Shown: positions 40,534-48,797, numbered from the stretch's first letter. The stretch: 64,000 nt of DNA from Mycolicibacterium vinylchloridicum (GCF_013404075.1 NZ_JACBJQ010000025.1:1-64000), one strand, 5' to 3'. Notes: generated by a model not told the origin, from the letters alone. Translations and numbers: made by a program.

Positions 40534-41975
40534 CACAACTAGATCAATGGCAGACCATCCCCGAGATGGTCTTGAGCGCGGCGGACCGGTTCGGCGACTC
40601 TGAAGCAGTCGTCGACGGTCCGCTGCGTCTTACTTTCACCGAGGTCGCCCATCGAGTGCGATGTGCGGCAGGCGCATTCGCCGAGCTGGGCGTCGAAAAA
40701 GGTGACCGGGTCGCGATCTGGGCGCCCAATTCCGCGCAGTGGATGATCGCGGCCTTCGGGGTGCTCACCGCCGGCGGCATCGTCGTCCCGGTCAGTACGC
40801 GCTACAAGCAGGCCGAGGCCGCCGACATCATCACGCGCAGCGGTGCGAAAGCCGTGCTGATCGAGAAGGGTTTCTTGGGACAGGATTTCGTGACTCCGCC
40901 CGGCGCGCCCGCAATCGATCTGAAGTCCGGGTTCCTGGAAGCGGGCAGCCTGTTCGAACGGCCCGTCAGCGGGACCGATATCGCCGACATCATCTACACC
41001 TCGGGCACCACCGGCCGGCCCAAAGGCGTGATGATGAACCATCTGCAGAACCTGCGGATGTACGCCGAATGGTGCGATCTGGCCGACCTGCGCCGCGGTG
41101 ACCGCTACCTGATCGTCAATCCGTTCTTCCACACCTTCGGCTACAAGGCCGGTTGCATCGCGACGTTCATCCGCGGCGCCACCATGCTGCCGGTGCCGGT
41201 GTTCGACGTCGACCGTGTCGTCGAGCTGATCGCCACCGAGCGAATCACGATGCTGCCAGGCCCGCCGACGCTGTATCACTCGCTGCTCGCCGTCGAGGAC
41301 AAGAGCAAGCTCGCCACGCTGCGCGCCGGGGTGACCGGCGCCGCCGACATTCCCGTCGAACTCATCAAGCGGGTGCACGAAGAGCTGCCGTTCCAGACGC
41401 TGGCCACCGGCTACGGCCTCACCGAGGCCGGCACGGCCACGCTGTCGCGGCCCGGCGACTCGTTCGAAGACATCGCCACGACCGCGGGCCTGCCGTGCGA
41501 CGGGGTCGAGGTGCGCATCGCCGATGACGACGAGGTGCTGGTGCGCGGTTACAGCGTGATGCAGGGGTACTTCGACGACCCCGCGGGGACCGCCGAAGCG
41601 ATCGACGCCGACGGCTGGCTGCACACCGGTGACCTGGGCAGTTTTACCGAGTCCGGGCGGCTGAAGATCGTCGGGCGCAAGAAGGACATGTTCATTGTCG
41701 GCGGGTTCAACGCCTACCCGGCCGAGATCGAGGGCTTCCTGATGGAGCATCCCGCCGTCGCGCAGGCGGCGGTCATCGGAGTGCCCGACGACCGGCTGGG
41801 CCAGGTGGGCAAGGCGTTCGTGGTGCGCAAGGGGGATTCCGCCGTTTCCGCGGAGGATCTGATCGGCTGGAGCAAGGATCGGATGGCCGGGTTCAAGGTG
41901 CCCCGGGTCGTGGTGTTCGTCGACGCGCTGCCGCTCAATGCGACAGGCAAGGTGATGAAGGATCAGCTGCGCTGA
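40530..41975 (+). CDS. Acyl-CoA synthetase (FadD3-like)
   Basis: 481 residues from GTG 40530. ANL motifs: YTSGTTGRPKGVMMNH (about residues 153-168), TGYGLTEAGT, GWLHTGDLG, GRKKDMFIVGGFNAYPAEIE, and catalytic Lys in NATGKVMKD. The N terminus (TIPEMVLSAADRFGDSEAVVDG) resembles FadD3, which activates the sterol ring-derived propanoate, but a hand comparison cannot settle that. It should make an acyl-CoA for beta-oxidation or ring cleavage. Confidence 0.83.
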   Translation: MTQLDQWQTIPEMVLSAADRFGDSEAVVDGPLRLTFTEVAHRVRCAAGAFAELGVEKGDRVAIWAPNSAQWMIAAFGVLTAGGIVVPVSTRYKQAEAADIITRSGAKAVLIEKGFLGQDFVTPPGAPAIDLKSGFLEAGSLFERPVSGTDIADIIYTSGTTGRPKGVMMNHLQNLRMYAEWCDLADLRRGDRYLIVNPFFHTFGYKAGCIATFIRGATMLPVPVFDVDRVVELIATERITMLPGPPTLYHSLLAVEDKSKLATLRAGVTGAADIPVELIKRVHEELPFQTLATGYGLTEAGTATLSRPGDSFEDIATTAGLPCDGVEVRIADDDEVLVRGYSVMQGYFDDPAGTAEAIDADGWLHTGDLGSFTESGRLKIVGRKKDMFIVGGFNAYPAEIEGFLMEHPAVAQAAVIGVPDDRLGQVGKAFVVRKGDSAVSAEDLIGWSKDRMAGFKVPRVVVFVDALPLNATGKVMKDQLR

Positions 41976-42061
41976 ACTCCCCGGAAATACCATTTCCGCA
42001 CTATGGAGGCGAAATTCAAGCCCCCATTCAGCCAGCGGGGCCAAGTGACTTTCCGCCTGGT

Positions 42062-42076
42062 GATAATCTCATTCTC
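42062..42076. promoter_or_regulatory. GATAAT-N3-ATTCTC palindrome
   Basis: GATAATCTCATTCTC, flanked by GGT and ACC, with one mismatch between arms. It is the mirror of the site at 14546. It lies in the 254-base gap after the FadD3-like gene and about 107 bases before the small ORF at 42169. The rest of the gap shows only GC-rich sequence. Confidence 0.5.
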
Positions 42077-42168
42077 ACCGGATATCCCGCTTCGGCCGCA
42101 TGTGTGGCCGCCGTCTCAGCGCTCGCCCGTACGCTGGCGGGATGTTTTGCTCTGGAGAGGAGTTCGAC

Positions 42169-42240
42169 ATGCGGCGCATAGACGTTGTAGCGCGCCGCGT
42201 GCCGGGCACGTGCGATATGTGTGAGTGCCATGGTGGCTGA
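42169..42240 (+). CDS. Small ORF with CxxCxC motif (23 residues)
   Basis: ATG 42169 follows a strong GGAGAGGAG (42154-42162) by 6 bases, better than the signal of the gene after it. The peptide runs MRRIDVVARR, VPGTCDMCECHGG and stops at 42238-42240, overlapping the first codons of the Mce-associated gene. Three cysteines and a histidine at its C terminus could bind metal, or the codons could sense cysteinyl-tRNA, as shown for some poly-Cys leader ORFs in mycobacteria. Its function is unknown. Translation through it could open the start of the next gene. Confidence 0.45.
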   Translation: MRRIDVVARRVPGTCDMCECHGG

Positions 42241-42925
42241 CGTCAACGAAGAGGCGGCGGTGCTGGCCGAACTCGCCGAGGCTGAGGCGGCCGAGGCGCA
42301 AGCCCGCGCGGAGGCCGCGCGCGCCAAGGCCACCGCGGCTCGGCTGCGCGGTTCGGAACCCGACCCGCAGGACGTCGAGCCCACCGAGGACCTCGAGCCC
42401 GCCGAGGATGCCGAGCTCGACCAGCGCGGCTGGTGGCGGCGAATTGGTCTGGTGCTGGTCGCGGTGGTGGTGGTCGTGCTGGTGGCGATCGGATCGCTGG
42501 TGGTGACGGGCATGATGCTCGTCCAGCACCAGCAGGTCACCGCCCAACAGGAGCATCAGGCCGAGCTCGTCGACGCCGCGCGCACCGGCGTGACGGCCCT
42601 GCTGTCGATCGACTACAACCGTGCTCAGCAGGACGTCCAGCATGTGATCGACCTGTCGACCGGAACTTTCCGGGATGACTTCTCTCGGGGTGCCGACGAG
42701 TTCGTGAAGACCGCACAGCAGTCCAAGGCGGTGACGGTCGGTTCGATCAAGTCGGCCGCACTGGACAAGGAAACGCCCGACGGCGGAGTGGTGTTGCTGG
42801 CAGCGTCCTCGACAGTGACGAATGCCAATGGAGCACATCAGGATCCGCGCGCCTGGCGGATGAGCGTCACTGTGGCGCGCGATGGAGACAAATACAAGAT
42901 GTCGAATGTGGAGTTCGTGCCATGA
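42230..42925 (+). CDS. Mce-associated membrane protein
   Basis: 231 residues from ATG 42230 (GTG 42221 is an alternative). An acidic, Ala/Glu-rich N-terminal coil (residues 5-40) is followed by one membrane helix (RIGLVLVAVVVVVLVAIGSL, about 66-85) and an outer domain of the Mce-associated (Mas) type with QQDVQHVIDLSTGTFRDDF. Mas proteins stabilise Mce lipid importers. No mce or yrbE genes are in the window, so it must serve a transporter encoded elsewhere or act alone. ATGA overlap with the next gene. Confidence 0.78.
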   Translation: MVADVNEEAAVLAELAEAEAAEAQARAEAARAKATAARLRGSEPDPQDVEPTEDLEPAEDAELDQRGWWRRIGLVLVAVVVVVLVAIGSLVVTGMMLVQHQQVTAQQEHQAELVDAARTGVTALLSIDYNRAQQDVQHVIDLSTGTFRDDFSRGADEFVKTAQQSKAVTVGSIKSAALDKETPDGGVVLLAASSTVTNANGAHQDPRAWRMSVTVARDGDKYKMSNVEFVP

Positions 42926-43647
42926 GCAGTGAAAACAAAGACGCAGAAGCAGCCGGCGGCGAAGTCACCGAGAGCTCCGCGACCGAGATCGACGCTTCAG
43001 AACCCGACAAGGTCAGCCTGACGAAGGCCGACGGTGACGAGTCCACCGACGGTGACGAGTCCACGGAGACCGAACTGCCGGGTGGCGAGTTCCAGGAGCA
43101 GAAGGGCGGGCGAAAGGGCTCCGGGCTCCTGGTGGCAGCGCTGCTCATCGGGGTGTTGCTGCTGGGATCGATCGGCGCGGCGGCCTCGGTCTACTTCTGG
43201 CTCTACCGCGACGACCAGCGGGCGTTCGGCCTGAACCCCTTCAGCGTGGGCTCTGTCGACAGCCGGATCGACGATCGGCAGAAAGAGGTCAGAGACGCGG
43301 CAAGCGGCGGAACGGTGGCGCTGCTGTCCTACGCGCCGGAGACCCTCGACAAGGACCTGGCCAATGCCAAAGCTCACCTCACCGGTGAGTTCCTCAAGTA
43401 CTACAGCCAATTCACCGACCAGATCGTGGCCCCGGCGGCCAAGCAGAAGGGCGTCAAGACCGAGGCGACCGTCGCCCGCGCGGCGGTCTCGGAGCTGCAT
43501 CCCGACAATGCGGTGGTGCTGGTGTTCGTCAACCAGGTGACGACGAGCAAGGACCGGCCCGATCCGGCGCTGGCGACCAGCAGCGTGGTGGTGAAGCTGA
43601 CCAAGACCGACGGTCGTTGGCTGATCTCGGAATTCAACCCGGTCTAG
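42922..43647 (+). CDS. Mce-associated membrane protein
   Basis: 241 residues. The acidic N terminus (about 65 residues) has an internal tandem DGDEST-DGDEST; one membrane helix follows (GLLVAALLIGVLLLGSIGAA, about 68-87), then a Mas-like outer domain (DAASGGTVALLSYAPETLDKD). It is the partner of the upstream protein, probably as a heteromeric envelope complex. The adjacent CoA ligase would activate the imported lipid or acid. Confidence 0.78.
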   Translation: MSSENKDAEAAGGEVTESSATEIDASEPDKVSLTKADGDESTDGDESTETELPGGEFQEQKGGRKGSGLLVAALLIGVLLLGSIGAAASVYFWLYRDDQRAFGLNPFSVGSVDSRIDDRQKEVRDAASGGTVALLSYAPETLDKDLANAKAHLTGEFLKYYSQFTDQIVAPAAKQKGVKTEATVARAAVSELHPDNAVVLVFVNQVTTSKDRPDPALATSSVVVKLTKTDGRWLISEFNPV

Positions 43648-43674
43648 GCGAGCGACGGTAGGAGAGGTCAATCG

Positions 43675-45168
43675 ATGAGCGTGGCACTGTTGTTGGAGAT
43701 GGCGGCTTCCGACTCCGAACGGGTCGGGGTGGTCACCGACGACCAGCGGCTCACGGTGGGCGAGCTGAACACCCTGGCCGACGGCGGCGCGGGAGTGATC
43801 GCCGCCTCAGGGGCGGGCAGCGTCGTCTACGTGGGCCTCGGCGGGGCCATGCTGCCGCTGTTGATCTTCGCCTCCGCCCGTGCCGCGCGGGCGTTCACAC
43901 CGTTGAACTACCGGCTCTCCGGTGAGGCGCTGGCCGAGCTGATCGAGCGCCTGCCTGATCCGCTCATCGTCTTCGACGCCGAATATGCCGACGTGGTAGC
44001 GGGTTTGGGAACGGCGCGACTGGAATCGCAGGAATTTCTGGCTGCCGCCGCGGCCGCCGAGCCGGCCGCGGAATTCCCCGATCCCGACGATGTGGCGGTG
44101 GTGCTGTTCACCTCGGGCACCACGTCGCGACCCAAAGCCGTTGAGCTGACCCACAACAACCTCACCAGTTATGTGACCGGCACGGTGGAGTTCGCCTCTG
44201 CGGAGCCGGGAGATGCCGCACTGATCTGCGTGCCGCCCTACCACATCGCCGGTGTCGGTGCGGCGCTGTCGAATCTGTACGCCGGCCGCAAGATGGTGTA
44301 CCTGCGCAAGTTCGATCCGCTGCAGTGGATTCGGCTGGCGTCGGCGGAGGCGGTGACCAGCGCCACGGTGGTACCCACCATGCTCGATCGCATCATCACC
44401 GAGCTGGAGGCCAACCCCACCCCGCTGCCCGCGCTGCGCACCCTGGCCTACGGCGGCTCCAAAGTCGCGCTGCCCCTGGTGCGTAAGGCGCTCGCGCTGT
44501 TGCCCGACGTGGGCTTCGTCAACGCCTACGGCCTGACCGAAACCAGTTCCACCATTGCGGTTCTCACCCCCGACGATCACCGGGCGGCGCATGAGGCCGA
44601 CGACGAGTCCGCCCGTAAGCGGCTCGGCTCGGTCGGGCAGCCCGTGCCCGGTATCGAGGTCCAGATCCGCGGTGACGACGGAACGGTCCTGGGGCCCGAA
44701 GAGGTCGGCGAGCTGTTCGTCCGCGGCGATCAGGTGTCGGGCCGCTACGCCGAGATCGGGTCGGTGCTCGACGCCGAAGGCTGGTTCCCGACCAAGGACG
44801 TCGCCTACCTGGATGCCGAGGGCTACCTGTTCATCGGCGGTCGTTCCGACGACACGATCATCCGCGGTGGCGAGAACATCGCGCCGGCCGAGGTCGAGGA
44901 TGTGCTCGTCGAACACCCGCACGTGCGCGATGTCGCCGTCGTCGGTGTCGAGGACGACGAATGGGGGCAGATCATGGTCGCCGTCGTCGTCCCCGTCGCG
45001 CACATCACCCCGGACCCGGAAGATCTGCGGGCCCACGTGCGCACCCAGCTACGCGGCTCACGCACTCCCGACCGGGTGGTGTTCCGCCACGAACTGCCCA
45101 CCACGCCGACCGGCAAGGTGCTTCGCCGCCAACTGGCCGACGAGCTCAAGTCGCCGACTGCAACCTAG
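43675..45168 (+). CDS. Fatty-acid-CoA ligase (AMP-forming)
   Basis: 497 residues. P-loop VVLFTSGTTSRPKAVELTH (about residues 141-159), NAYGLTETSS, GWFPTKDVAYL, GRSDDTIIRGGENIAPAEVE, and catalytic Lys in TPTGKVLRRQ. It differs from the two other ligases in the window. It follows the Mce-associated pair and is followed closely by two conserved unknown proteins, so all may handle one imported acid. Confidence 0.85.
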   Translation: MSVALLLEMAASDSERVGVVTDDQRLTVGELNTLADGGAGVIAASGAGSVVYVGLGGAMLPLLIFASARAARAFTPLNYRLSGEALAELIERLPDPLIVFDAEYADVVAGLGTARLESQEFLAAAAAAEPAAEFPDPDDVAVVLFTSGTTSRPKAVELTHNNLTSYVTGTVEFASAEPGDAALICVPPYHIAGVGAALSNLYAGRKMVYLRKFDPLQWIRLASAEAVTSATVVPTMLDRIITELEANPTPLPALRTLAYGGSKVALPLVRKALALLPDVGFVNAYGLTETSSTIAVLTPDDHRAAHEADDESARKRLGSVGQPVPGIEVQIRGDDGTVLGPEEVGELFVRGDQVSGRYAEIGSVLDAEGWFPTKDVAYLDAEGYLFIGGRSDDTIIRGGENIAPAEVEDVLVEHPHVRDVAVVGVEDDEWGQIMVAVVVPVAHITPDPEDLRAHVRTQLRGSRTPDRVVFRHELPTTPTGKVLRRQLADELKSPTAT

Positions 45169-45184
45169 ATCCAGGAGGACAACC

Positions 45185-45487
45185 ATGATCAAGACCGGAA
45201 CCCGGCTGCAGAGCCAGGTCTGCGACACCCAGGTGATCGTCGTGCGCTCGTCGGACAGCCTCGACGACCTGCGCGCCGGTGGCGTCGCGATGATCCCGCT
45301 GGACGCGGAGAAAACCGAAGGGGCCCAACTGGATCCCGATTTCTCCGGCGGCACCGTGATGGGCAAGCGCTACGTCGACGCCAGCGGCGCCGAGCTCCTG
45401 GTCACCAAGGCCGGGGCGGGCAGCCTGAGCGTCGGTACCACCCCGCTGGAGCAGAAGACCGCCAAACCGTTGCCGGCCAGCGACTAA
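45185..45487 (+). CDS. Conserved small protein of unknown function
   Basis: 100 residues from ATG 45185, after a good AGGAGG 6-7 bases upstream. One Cys (QVCDTQVIVV) near residue 13, then a beta-rich pattern (GGVAMIPLD; GKRYVDASGAELLVTKAG). I have no firm family assignment. Its place right after a CoA ligase suggests a binding or accessory role. No signal peptide. Confidence 0.6.
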   Translation: MIKTGTRLQSQVCDTQVIVVRSSDSLDDLRAGGVAMIPLDAEKTEGAQLDPDFSGGTVMGKRYVDASGAELLVTKAGAGSLSVGTTPLEQKTAKPLPASD

Positions 45488-45499
45488 GACGGTATCGGC

Positions 45500-46138
45500 G
45501 TGGACGGTATGACCCAGCGCCAGATCCACACGCTCGTCCTCGCCATGGACTACCGGGTTCCCGACCCGGGCCGGGTGTGGCCGGTGCTGCAGCGCAGCAA
45601 GCCCGCCCTGGTCGACCTCGGCGCCCACTACGTCCTGGTCTACGCCTCGACGCGGGATCCGGGCCGCGTCATGGTGACGATCTCGCTGCGCAGCAAGGAA
45701 CCCATCCTCGAGGTGCTGCGATCGCGGGTCTTTCTCAACTGGTTCGACTCCGTCGGCCTCGACGACATCCCCGCCATCTTCGCGGGCGAGACGATCGACA
45801 AGGTCACCCTGGTCGAGCCGCCCGAGGGCGCCCCGCCGGGAGTGATCGTCGCCGCGATCGCCGCCGTCGACGATGTGCCGTCGCTGATCGACGGCGTCCA
45901 CAACGGGCTGCCTCGGTTCGCCGCCGCCGGTGTTCGGGCCGTCCGCATCTTCCAGGCCTTCGACGACGATCATGAGCTGATGATCCTGCAGGAACTCGAC
46001 GACGAGGAAGACGCGCTCGCCTGGGTGAACCACCCCGACATCGCCGCGGAATGGATGGGCGGCACCGGAATCGGCGCCTATCCACCGGTCTTCGTCGGGC
46101 GGATGCAGTACATCATGCGCTTGGACGAGGACGCCTGA
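45500..46138 (+). CDS. Conserved protein, probable ferredoxin-like fold
   Basis: 212 residues from GTG 45500; ATG 45509 (MTQRQIHTL) is equally possible, and neither has a clear ribosome-binding site. Two similar halves, ARDPGRVMVTI-like and HELMILQEL-like, suggest a duplicated dimeric alpha-beta barrel. I do not recognise the family. It sits between the small conserved protein and the Bfd-like protein on one strand. Confidence 0.6.
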   Translation: MDGMTQRQIHTLVLAMDYRVPDPGRVWPVLQRSKPALVDLGAHYVLVYASTRDPGRVMVTISLRSKEPILEVLRSRVFLNWFDSVGLDDIPAIFAGETIDKVTLVEPPEGAPPGVIVAAIAAVDDVPSLIDGVHNGLPRFAAAGVRAVRIFQAFDDDHELMILQELDDEEDALAWVNHPDIAAEWMGGTGIGAYPPVFVGRMQYIMRLDEDA

Positions 46139-46148
46139 GGCCGCATCG

Positions 46149-46352
46149 ATGTTCGTCTGTCTGTGCAACGGTGTGACGAGCCAGGTCGTGGCCGAGGCCG
46201 TCGAGGCCGGGGCGACGACCACCAAGCAGGTGGCCAGTGTCTGCGGCGCAGGAGCGGAATGTGGCCGCTGCCGACGCACCGTACGGGCGATCATCGAAGC
46301 GGCCGGAACGGCAGAACCCAAGCGCCACAAGGGGTTCCTACACAAGAGGTGA
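46149..46352 (+). CDS. BFD-like [2Fe-2S] protein
   Basis: 67 residues. MFVCLCNGVT (C4, C6) and CGRC (C38, C41) match the four cluster ligands of bacterioferritin-associated ferredoxin-like proteins; an extra Cys is at 32. No bacterioferritin is nearby, so it probably feeds electrons to an oxygenase or reductase of this island. It ends 3 bases before the next gene. Confidence 0.85.
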   Translation: MFVCLCNGVTSQVVAEAVEAGATTTKQVASVCGAGAECGRCRRTVRAIIEAAGTAEPKRHKGFLHKR

Positions 46353-46355
46353 ACA

Positions 46356-46817
46356 ATGGACATTCAGCGGATCGGTGACGAACTGGAAATCGCCTCGGTG
46401 CTCAACCGCTACGCCCGCGCCGTCGACGACAAGGACTGGGACCTGCTGCGGTCACTGTTCACCGACGATGCTCACCTCGATTACAGCTCCGTCGGCGGAC
46501 CGTCGGCCGGCCGCGACGAGGTCTGCTCCTGGCTCGCGCGGTCGCTGACGCTGATGCCGATGACTCAGCACTTCGTCACCAACATCGAAGCCGATATCGA
46601 CGGTGACACGGCAACCGTCCGGGCGATGTTCTACAACCCGATGCTGCTGCCCGGCGCGACTGAGACAAGCGCATGCGGTGGCTACTACCACCACGTTATG
46701 GTCCGCACCGAAAACGGATGGCGCAGCAGGCAGCTGCGCGAGGAGAACCTCTGGTTCACCAATCCGCCGAGTCCGCGCAGGCGCGCGGAGTTGACCGAGG
46801 AGGCCGAGCGGACATGA
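46356..46817 (+). CDS. SnoaL-like / NTF2-fold protein
   Basis: 153 residues. Opening IASVLNRYARAVDDKDWDLLRSLF and FTDDAHLDYSS, then MPMTQHFVTNIEADIDGDTA, the pattern of SnoaL_4-type proteins that resemble ring-hydroxylating dioxygenase small subunits and scytalone dehydratase. The possible catalytic His/Asp pair is DDAHLDY with QHF. Coupled by ATGA to the SDR. Confidence 0.75.
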   Translation: MDIQRIGDELEIASVLNRYARAVDDKDWDLLRSLFTDDAHLDYSSVGGPSAGRDEVCSWLARSLTLMPMTQHFVTNIEADIDGDTATVRAMFYNPMLLPGATETSACGGYYHHVMVRTENGWRSRQLREENLWFTNPPSPRRRAELTEEAERT

Positions 46818-47551
46818 GTGGTGTCATCGTCACCGGAGCAGCGTCGGGAATCGGCCGGGCATCCGCCGAGGCGCTGATCGCCGACGGGCGGCGCGTCGCA
46901 CTGTGGGACATCGCGCCCGCGGTAGCCCAGGTCGCGGACGGGCTCGGTATGCCGCACGCGGTGGTCGACGTCTGCGACGGCGCCGCACTGAGCGCGGCCG
47001 TCGATGCGGCTGCTGCGGCGCTGGACGGGATCGACGGGCTGGTGCACGCCGCGGGACGGGTCATTCCGGAACCGGTGGGGGCCTACACCGCGGAGTCCTG
47101 GGACGCCGTGCTCGACGTCAACCTGAAGGCCCAGGCGATCTTGGCGCAGCTGATCCTGCCGCACCTGCAGGAGGCCGCCCGCGCCGGCGCCGGACCGGCG
47201 ATCGTCGGGATCTCCAGCATCGAGGGACTGACCGCCAACCCGTTCATCCCGGCGTATTGCGCCTCCAAGGCCGGTCTGCTGGGCTTGACCCGTTCGATGG
47301 CGGCGCAGCTGGGTCCCGAGGGCATCCGGGTCAATGCGGTGTGCCCGGGGTTCATCCGCACGCCGATGCTGCAGATTGCCATCGACATCGACGAGGTGCG
47401 CCAGGGTTTCGAAGCCGCCGCGCCGCTGGGCCGCCTCGGTGACCCCGCCGAGGTTGCCGCGGCGGTGGCATTCCTGATGTCAGCCAAGGCGTCGTTCGTC
47501 ACCGGTTCGCACCTGGTCGTCGACGGGGGAGTGACCAGCAGGCACCCCTGA
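46814..47551 (+). CDS. SDR family oxidoreductase
   Basis: 245 residues. VTGAASGIGRASAEAL at the N terminus, HAAGRV, catalytic Ser in GISSIEGLT, and Y-x3-K in PAYCASKAG. Generic NAD(P)-dependent dehydrogenase; it ends the catabolic island. Its start overlaps the SnoaL-like stop by four bases, so the two likely act on successive intermediates. The next gene starts a different, dormancy-linked module. Confidence 0.85.
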   Translation: MSGVIVTGAASGIGRASAEALIADGRRVALWDIAPAVAQVADGLGMPHAVVDVCDGAALSAAVDAAAAALDGIDGLVHAAGRVIPEPVGAYTAESWDAVLDVNLKAQAILAQLILPHLQEAARAGAGPAIVGISSIEGLTANPFIPAYCASKAGLLGLTRSMAAQLGPEGIRVNAVCPGFIRTPMLQIAIDIDEVRQGFEAAAPLGRLGDPAEVAAAVAFLMSAKASFVTGSHLVVDGGVTSRHP

Positions 47552-47553
47552 TC

Positions 47554-47573
47554 ATCGGGTCGACGGTCCCTGC
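47554..47573. promoter_or_regulatory. Weak DosR-box-like sequence
   Basis: ATCGGGTCGACGGTCCCTGC matches the DosR consensus TTSGGGACTWWAGTCCCSAA at about 12 of 20 positions, mainly GGG and GTCCC. It lies 56 bases before the first gene of the dormancy module. It is weaker than the boxes at 48746 and 58256. Confidence 0.3.
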
Positions 47574-47628
47574 CACGCAGGCCGTCGGCCCCTACCCGCA
47601 GGTAGCCGGCGCTGCCCAGTATTGACCG

Positions 47629-48213
47629 ATGACGACCGGTACCCGTGGCCTGGTGCTCGACTCAGTGATGCCGTCCTACGACGTGGCGATCACCGAGCAC
47701 GTCCTGGTGGGCACCGACCCGCAAACCACCTACTGTGCGGCCCGCGGGTTGGACCTGCTGACGGTGCACAGCCCGCTGCTCGACGCGGCCATGTGGGTGC
47801 GGCAGTTGCCGTCGCGGCTGACCGTCCGCCCGGCACCCCGCCCGCCGCGGCTGGTGATCGGCGAGGGCGTGGGTATCCCCGGGTGGCTGGTACTCGGCGA
47901 ACAGGACGGCACGGAGATCGCCTTCGGCGCGGTCGGACGGTTCTGGCAGCCGGTCATCGAGTGGCGTGACGTCGGCGCCGCCGAATTCCCGGGTTTCGCC
48001 GAGCCGGGGTGGGGCAAGATCGCCGCCAACTTCACCGTCCTGCCCTACGGTTCGGGCAAGACCCTGCTGAGCTACGAATGCCGCACTGCGACAACAGATC
48101 CACAGTCTCGTCGCCGGTTTGCGCGGTATTGGTGGCTGGTCCGGCCGTTCGTGGCACACATCCTGCGCGCCACGCTGCGCCAGATCAAGGTGAATGCGGA
48201 GGCGGCGCGATGA
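47629..48213 (+). CDS. Conserved protein of unknown function (SRPBCC/DUF2867-like pattern)
   Basis: 194 residues with a beta-alpha-beta pattern ending in a hydrophobic C-terminal helix (RRRFARYWWLVRPFVAHILR). Segments VRQLPSRLTV and GKIAANFTVLPYGSGKTLLSYECR recall lipid-binding SRPBCC or DUF2867 proteins, but I am not certain. It starts the dormancy module and overlaps the flavodoxin-like gene by ATGA. Confidence 0.6.
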   Translation: MTTGTRGLVLDSVMPSYDVAITEHVLVGTDPQTTYCAARGLDLLTVHSPLLDAAMWVRQLPSRLTVRPAPRPPRLVIGEGVGIPGWLVLGEQDGTEIAFGAVGRFWQPVIEWRDVGAAEFPGFAEPGWGKIAANFTVLPYGSGKTLLSYECRTATTDPQSRRRFARYWWLVRPFVAHILRATLRQIKVNAEAAR

Positions 48214-48710
48214 CACGGGTACTGGTCGCCTACGGCTCCACCCGCCAGGGCACTGCGGGACTGGCCGCGATGATCGGTGACGCGCTCGTCGCGACGGGTT
48301 ACGACGCGGTGGTGATGCCGGCGCGCGATGTCGGCGATCTCGCCGGGTTCGACGCGGTGATCGTGGGCGGGGCGCTCTACGCGAACCGGTGGCACCGCCA
48401 TGCCCGGCGCTTCGTCCGACGGCACACGACCGCGCTGCGCGGCCTGCCGGTGTGGTTGGTCAGCAGCGGACCGTTGGACGACTCGGCGACCACCCGGGAC
48501 ATCGCGCCCACCAAGCAGGTGGCCAAGCTCATCGAGCGAGTCCGCGCGCGCGGTCATGTGACGTTCGGCGGGTCGTTGGCCGCTGACGCCAAGGGCTTTC
48601 CCGCCAGCGCAATGGCGAAGACCAGAGCCGGGGACTGGCGCGATCCCGAGCAGGTGCGGCGCTGGGTCGCCAGCATTGCGCCACAGCTGGCGGCATCCGG
48701 CGGTGGCTGA
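48210..48710 (+). CDS. Flavodoxin-domain protein (HemG-like)
   Basis: 166 residues. The FMN phosphate loop is VAYGSTRQGTAG (residues 6-17), followed by FDAVIVGGALYANRWHRHARRF and VWLVSSGPL, as in menaquinone-dependent protoporphyrinogen oxidase HemG and other short flavodoxins. It may move electrons to a quinone or oxidise a porphyrin during low-oxygen life. Co-transcribed with the upstream unknown protein; no terminator before the Acg-type gene. Confidence 0.78.
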   Translation: MTRVLVAYGSTRQGTAGLAAMIGDALVATGYDAVVMPARDVGDLAGFDAVIVGGALYANRWHRHARRFVRRHTTALRGLPVWLVSSGPLDDSATTRDIAPTKQVAKLIERVRARGHVTFGGSLAADAKGFPASAMAKTRAGDWRDPEQVRRWVASIAPQLAASGGG

Positions 48711-48733
48711 CCAGCTCCCGGTCAGGGCTGCAC

Positions 48734-48765
48734 AAGTCCCCAGAGCTCGGGACTTACGTCTCTGT
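48734..48765. promoter_or_regulatory. DosR box before the Acg-type nitroreductase gene
   Basis: CTCGGGACTTACGTCTCTGT (48746-48765) fits TTSGGGACTWWAGTCCCSAA at about 14 of 20 positions. AAGTCCC (48734-48740) and GGGACTT (48749-48755) add an exact overlapping inverted repeat. The gene starts 33 bases downstream, a usual place for DosR activation. Confidence 0.6.
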
Positions 48766-48797
48766 CAGATCGCTCGGCGCGGGACGACAGTGGAGCC

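Noticed and set aside
39133..42044. Long open frames antisense to the amidohydrolase and FadD3-like genes
   Set aside because: Their products are low-complexity Arg/His/Asp-rich sequences, and the plus-strand genes have family motifs and a strong ribosome-binding site.
42169..42240. Mycofactocin precursor (MftA) or RiPP precursor
   Set aside because: It does not end in the Val-Tyr of MftA and no radical SAM or maturation gene is near.
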